Shown piece after piece: positions 60,360-64,000 of a stretch of DNA of 64,000 nucleotides; position 1 is the first letter of the stretch; every line of letters starts with the position of its first letter. The notes below the pieces were generated by a model. The model was not told the DNA's origin. It searched no databases and saw only the letters and a list, made by a program, of their open reading frames with translations. Source of the DNA: Todiramphus chloris collaris (lineage: Eukaryota > Chordata > Aves > Coraciiformes > Alcedinidae). Location of the stretch: positions 12,158,231 through 12,222,230 of the forward strand of contig JANVCC010000018.1 of the NCBI GenBank assembly GCA_025345505.1, in the 5' to 3' direction. Made by a program: the position numbers and the translations under genes.

Positions 60360-60640
60360 AACGTGTCCTCTCAGCATCCTTTTCTGGAGGACAAACAACC
60401 CCAGTTCCCTCAGCTGCTCCCCAGAAAAATTGTGCTCTAGACTCTTCACCAGCCTTGTTGCCTTTCATTGGACACGCTCCAGCACCTCAATGTCTTCTGG
60501 TGGTGAGGGGCCCAAAATTAGACACAGTATTCATGGTGCAGCCTCACCAGTGCCAAGTACAGGGGTATGATCACTCCCCTAGTCCTGCTGGCCACACAAG
60601 TTCTGATAAAAGCCAGGATGCTGTCATAATTGTGTGGTAA
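60360..60640 (-). mobile_element. CR1 LINE internal fragment, antisense
   Basis: Runs from CTCAGCATCCTTTTCTGGAG through ACAACCCCAGTTCCCTCAGC, CATTGGACACGCTCCAGCACC and CCAAAATTAGACACAGTATTC to CTGCTGGCCACACAAGTTCTG and AGCCAGGATGCTGTC. This is antisense CR1 ORF2 after the RT. The 3' terminus is missing, so it is truncated on both sides. Confidence 0.88.
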
Positions 60641-62407
60641 AGTGTGGTATAGTTTCTGGCATCTGTAGGGTAAATTTGAATAACACAATCTCCAGTGTTT
60701 AGAGAGCTGCCACTGAAGATTACTGAGAAGTGCACACAACTGTGTGGGAGATGGTGGTTGACAGCCAACATCTCAAAGCCCTACTTTAGTGATGAGATTG
60801 CCTTAACCCTAGGCCTGAGAGCTCTCCCCTCTATTAAAGACTGGTATTTAGCATTGCTGTGGAAAATAATGTATCGAGGGTGTTTGATGTGAAGAGCGTT
60901 GCCTTTCAGTTCTTGGAGCTGGCAGCTTTTCCAGCTCTCAGGAGCTGCAGATCAGTTTGCATTGCTTAATACATTTGTAACTTTGAGATGTTGACCTTAT
61001 AGGATGAAATTTCCCTTACTTGTTCTTTGCAGTTACTGATTTGCATTGTGAACTACAAAACATGAACTGTGGGGCAGATGAAGGAGGACTTTGTAGTTGC
61101 TTATTCTCTTGCAGTATGCCAAGATTTTTCCTTGTTGGCCTGGAGAATTTTAACAGTGGTTACTACTCTTATAGCCTCACTGATGCACAGTTACAGCTTC
61201 TGACATTACCAAAAACTAAACAATCTGAAGTGAGAACACAGCATTTGTATCAAAACTGTAACTATAGATTTATTAAAATATTTTTGGTAGTCATTTTCTG
61301 AAACTTCCTCTTAGGACTAACCTAATGTGACAGTCTAGTGAAGAATATATGTAGTTTTAAGATTGTCTGAACAAACTAAGTGTTGAATGATATTCTCTCT
61401 TTTTTTGTGACTCTGTAGGACACTTTCTCAATGCCATTTTTGCTAAGACTACACTTCTGTACTCAGCTTTCTATTTGTAGAGTTTATGACTGGAAAGAAG
61501 GCAGCTGTCCAGAGGTGTCAAAGACTTTGCTGCTTGGCCAGCCTGCTCCTCTCTTTCAGAGCAGCCAGTAGGAAATGTACACCCAATAAGATCATGGGTG
61601 CTCCTTCCAGAGATCAAGGAAGGAGAAGGCCCTTTGGCTCATATTTTTACCTCTTTTATTAAGAAATCAGAGCACAAAGTGGATGAATGGCAGAGAAGTA
61701 AATTATCTTTATGTAAACATTACCTTTAATTTCTGACTGGACGAGTTCTTCTCCTTTGCCATTTACACAAAACATCACTGTAAAGCATCTGAGGGGCTCA
61801 AACATGATGGGCCTGAAAAAATGGAAGAAGGTTGCTCTTTTTAGAGCTATTTCAGATGTCTGAATGGAAAATTAAATGATTGGATGTACCCTGGCTTTCC
61901 CATTTGAGTTAATTGCAGACCAGCTTAGATTTTTACTGGTTTTATTTATTTCAAATATTTCAGTGGCTATTTGTACACATGAGTTTTATTTTCCAGACTG
62001 CTTATCAAAATCTGTTACTTTTATGAGCTTCTAGTATTTTTAATTTGTTTATTTGGCTAAGAGGATTTGAAAGCCCAATATGTGCTATTGTGTTGCTCCT
62101 GGATTGATTACTTAACCAAAGCTCTCTTAATTTTTTGGAAGAGGAAGACAAGATAGTGATAGAAGTGCACCAGAATCTGTGATAAGTAATTTCCATAGAT
62201 ATCCCTGTGTATAGCAGGAAAAATCTTTACAGATATTTAGAATAAAATGAAAAGATCTTCAGACCCCAGTGCTATGAATTCATGGCTTCTATCCTTAAAG
62301 CACGTGTGTGAATTGTTTATGACTTGGCCTGGGAGAATACTGTGAAATAATCTATCTGCCAATAATTAGATGATGTTACACAGATACATTAGCTCTGTGC
62401 TTTAATT

Positions 62408-62942
62408 TCATAGAATCACAGAATGGTAGGGGTTGGAAGGAACCTCTGGAGATCATTGAGTCCAATCCCCATGCCAGAGCAGGAATACCCCAGGAAGACC
62501 ACATAGGGACAGACCCAAACAGGCCTTGAAAGTCTCTAGAGAAAGATACTCAACAACCTTTCTGGGCAGCCTGTTCCAGTGCTCTGTTACTCTCTCCGTA
62601 GAGAAGTTTTTCCTCATGTTGAGGTGGAACTTCCAGTGTTTCACCTTGCTACCATTATCTCTTGTCCTACCACAGGGCACCACTTAAAAGAGACTGGCCT
62701 CTTCTACTTGACACCCACCCTTCAGATATTTTTAAACATTAAGATTACCTCTCAGTCTTCTCTTTTCCAGGCTTAACAGTCCCAGAGCTCTCAGCCTTTC
62801 CTCATGAGAAATGTTCCAGTCCCTTCCTCATCTTTATAGCTTTCTGCTGGACTCCCTCTAGTATTTCCCTGTCCCTCTTGAACTGGGGAGACCAGAACTG
62901 GACACAATACTCCAAATGTGGTCTCACTAGTGCAAAGTAGAT
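62408..62942 (-). mobile_element. CR1 LINE 3' fragment, antisense
   Basis: Starts at the CR1 terminus in antisense (TCATAGAATCACAGAATGG) and continues GGTTGGAAGGAACCTCTGGAG, CAACAACCTTTCTGGGCAGCC, CTCTCAGCCTTTCCTCATGAG and GACCAGAACTGGACACAATAC to about 62942. The minus-strand frame 62453-62683 still reads TEHWNRLPRKVVEYLSLETF. Confidence 0.93.
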
Positions 62943-64000
62943 TTGACAATGATTTCTGTCTGGCCTGGAACTAGCTCCATGTGTTGGAGTTCATCCAGGC
63001 CCTTGAGTATGCTGGTGTTTTCAAGAGTAGAGTTAGGAGAGAGACAAAGCCTGGAGCTACTGCTATAGTGGGGCTTCAGGGGGCTGTCAAAGGAACATGT
63101 TGACTGGCATAAGGTTCCTCCCCTGAGATTTTTCAGATGGGCCAATGTTGAGGGTCTGTGGACAGAGGATCAGCCCATGCCTGAGGTTTAGATTTTTCTT
63201 TTGGGCTACTGATGTGATTTATTAGTTAATGTCCTTTCAAGCTTAGACCCACAACATTATGATTAGACAGCTTCCAACCCAGTTGGTTTCCCAAAATGCA
63301 GACAGAAAAGACATCCAGTGTCAGCTTGTACCTCATTATAAAATATTATAAATCTCTGTACACTATGGAAGTCAAAGTAATCATGCCAGATTTGTTGGGG
63401 TATTTTTGTTTGGTTGGTTTTTTTTTTTTACCAATTCTCTTTTTGTAGGTACCTAATATAAAGGCTTATCCCTAACATGGAACAAAGTTGCATGGGAGAG
63501 GTGTCTTAGAAAACCTTAATATTGAACATACAAATCCACGTTGTCCTGTCGCATTTCTTCAATGCAGAATGTGAAGTCCCTTGTCCTGTGGGCAGGGAGT
63601 TCCCTGGGGTTTTGCTCTGCTTCAAATGTGTGCATTTCCATTTCTGTCATCCTGTGAGCTGTCCTACCTTTCCACCTCATATTCATCATCACCATCTTTC
63701 TAGAAACTCTGCAGCCCAGTTTCCACTGCAAGGCCTTACTTATTTTTGCAAAATGTGGGAAAAGCCTTTCTGTATTTAATCCCTTTCAAAAATTCTATCT
63801 CAGTCTAATTCTTGTGGAGTATCATTTTATCCTTATACATCATGAACTCTAAGATGCATCTGTATCTGCTAATTGAGCCTTTTCCTTGTAGCTACACCTG
63901 GACTTTCACATATTATTTTTTTGACTTGAAGTTTTCATGGACGTTTTGGTATCTTATTTGACATAACAATTGAGGTGTCAATCTGCTATCTAGAATGCAA

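Larger units (their letters stand above)
51300..64000. other. Intergenic sequence downstream of NBAS
   Basis: No exon, RNA gene or CpG island is recognisable after the NBAS poly(A) signal. The stretch holds three antisense CR1 fragments (51.8, 60.4 and 62.4 kb), two LTR-like fossils (55.6 and 56.8 kb), an A/C-rich array (54.9 kb) and AT-rich single-copy sequence. The longest open frames here (125 and 144 codons) match nothing I recognise and are short enough to be chance. Confidence 0.7.

Noticed and set aside
1-64000. CRISPR arrays, operons, phage or toxin systems, tRNA or rRNA genes
   Set aside because: No regularly spaced repeats, no clustered intron-less genes and no recognisable structural RNA. 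The window is avian intron and intergenic DNA.

Overview
The window is vertebrate nuclear DNA, and almost certainly from a bird. Every clearly readable LINE fragment is CR1, the dominant avian LINE. Most 3' ends carry the CR1 hallmark (ATTCTATGATTCT-like, on either strand), and there is no Alu or L1 sequence. Several solo LTR-like fossils have an avian look. I cannot place the species further.

One protein-coding gene is visible: the 3' end of NBAS (NBAS subunit of the NRZ tethering complex), on the + strand. Five coding exons lie at 361-556, 21360-21499, 30397-30541, 37972-38100 and 50522-50797. They join in compatible phases and give the last ~294 residues of the protein, ending in a stop at 50795-50797. 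A short 3' UTR follows, with overlapping AATAAA signals at 51268-51277. The rest of the gene lies upstream of base 1. The four complete introns are about 20.8, 8.9, 7.4 and 12.4 kb.

Layout. 1-360 is the end of an NBAS intron. 557-21359 is a large intron with a head-to-head pair of CR1 elements (4593-7166), one more clear CR1 (19307-19758), a probable CR1 scrap (2185-2325) and a GT/CA microsatellite (17708-17760). 21500-30396 has a long old antisense CR1, an LTR fossil and a short CR1. 30542-37971 begins with a CR1 only tens of bases from the exon donor, carrying a second, 57-bp CR1 nested inside it. An LTR fossil abutting a CR1 follows. 38101-50521 has a 62-bp tandem duplication, a cluster of three CR1 copies (39506-41946), a repeat-free GC-richer block at 44.7-45.1 kb and two A/C-rich arrays. 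From about 51300 to the end is intergenic sequence with three antisense CR1 copies, two LTR fossils and no recognisable gene.

There is no operon, CRISPR array, phage or bacterial system here. I found no convincing new biological system. The points most worth a second look are the nested CR1 insertion, the CR1 lying against a splice donor, the inverted CR1 pairs that could form double-stranded RNA in the NBAS pre-mRNA, and two candidate conserved non-coding blocks. Repeat boundaries were read by eye and are approximate to about 10-30 bases unless stated.
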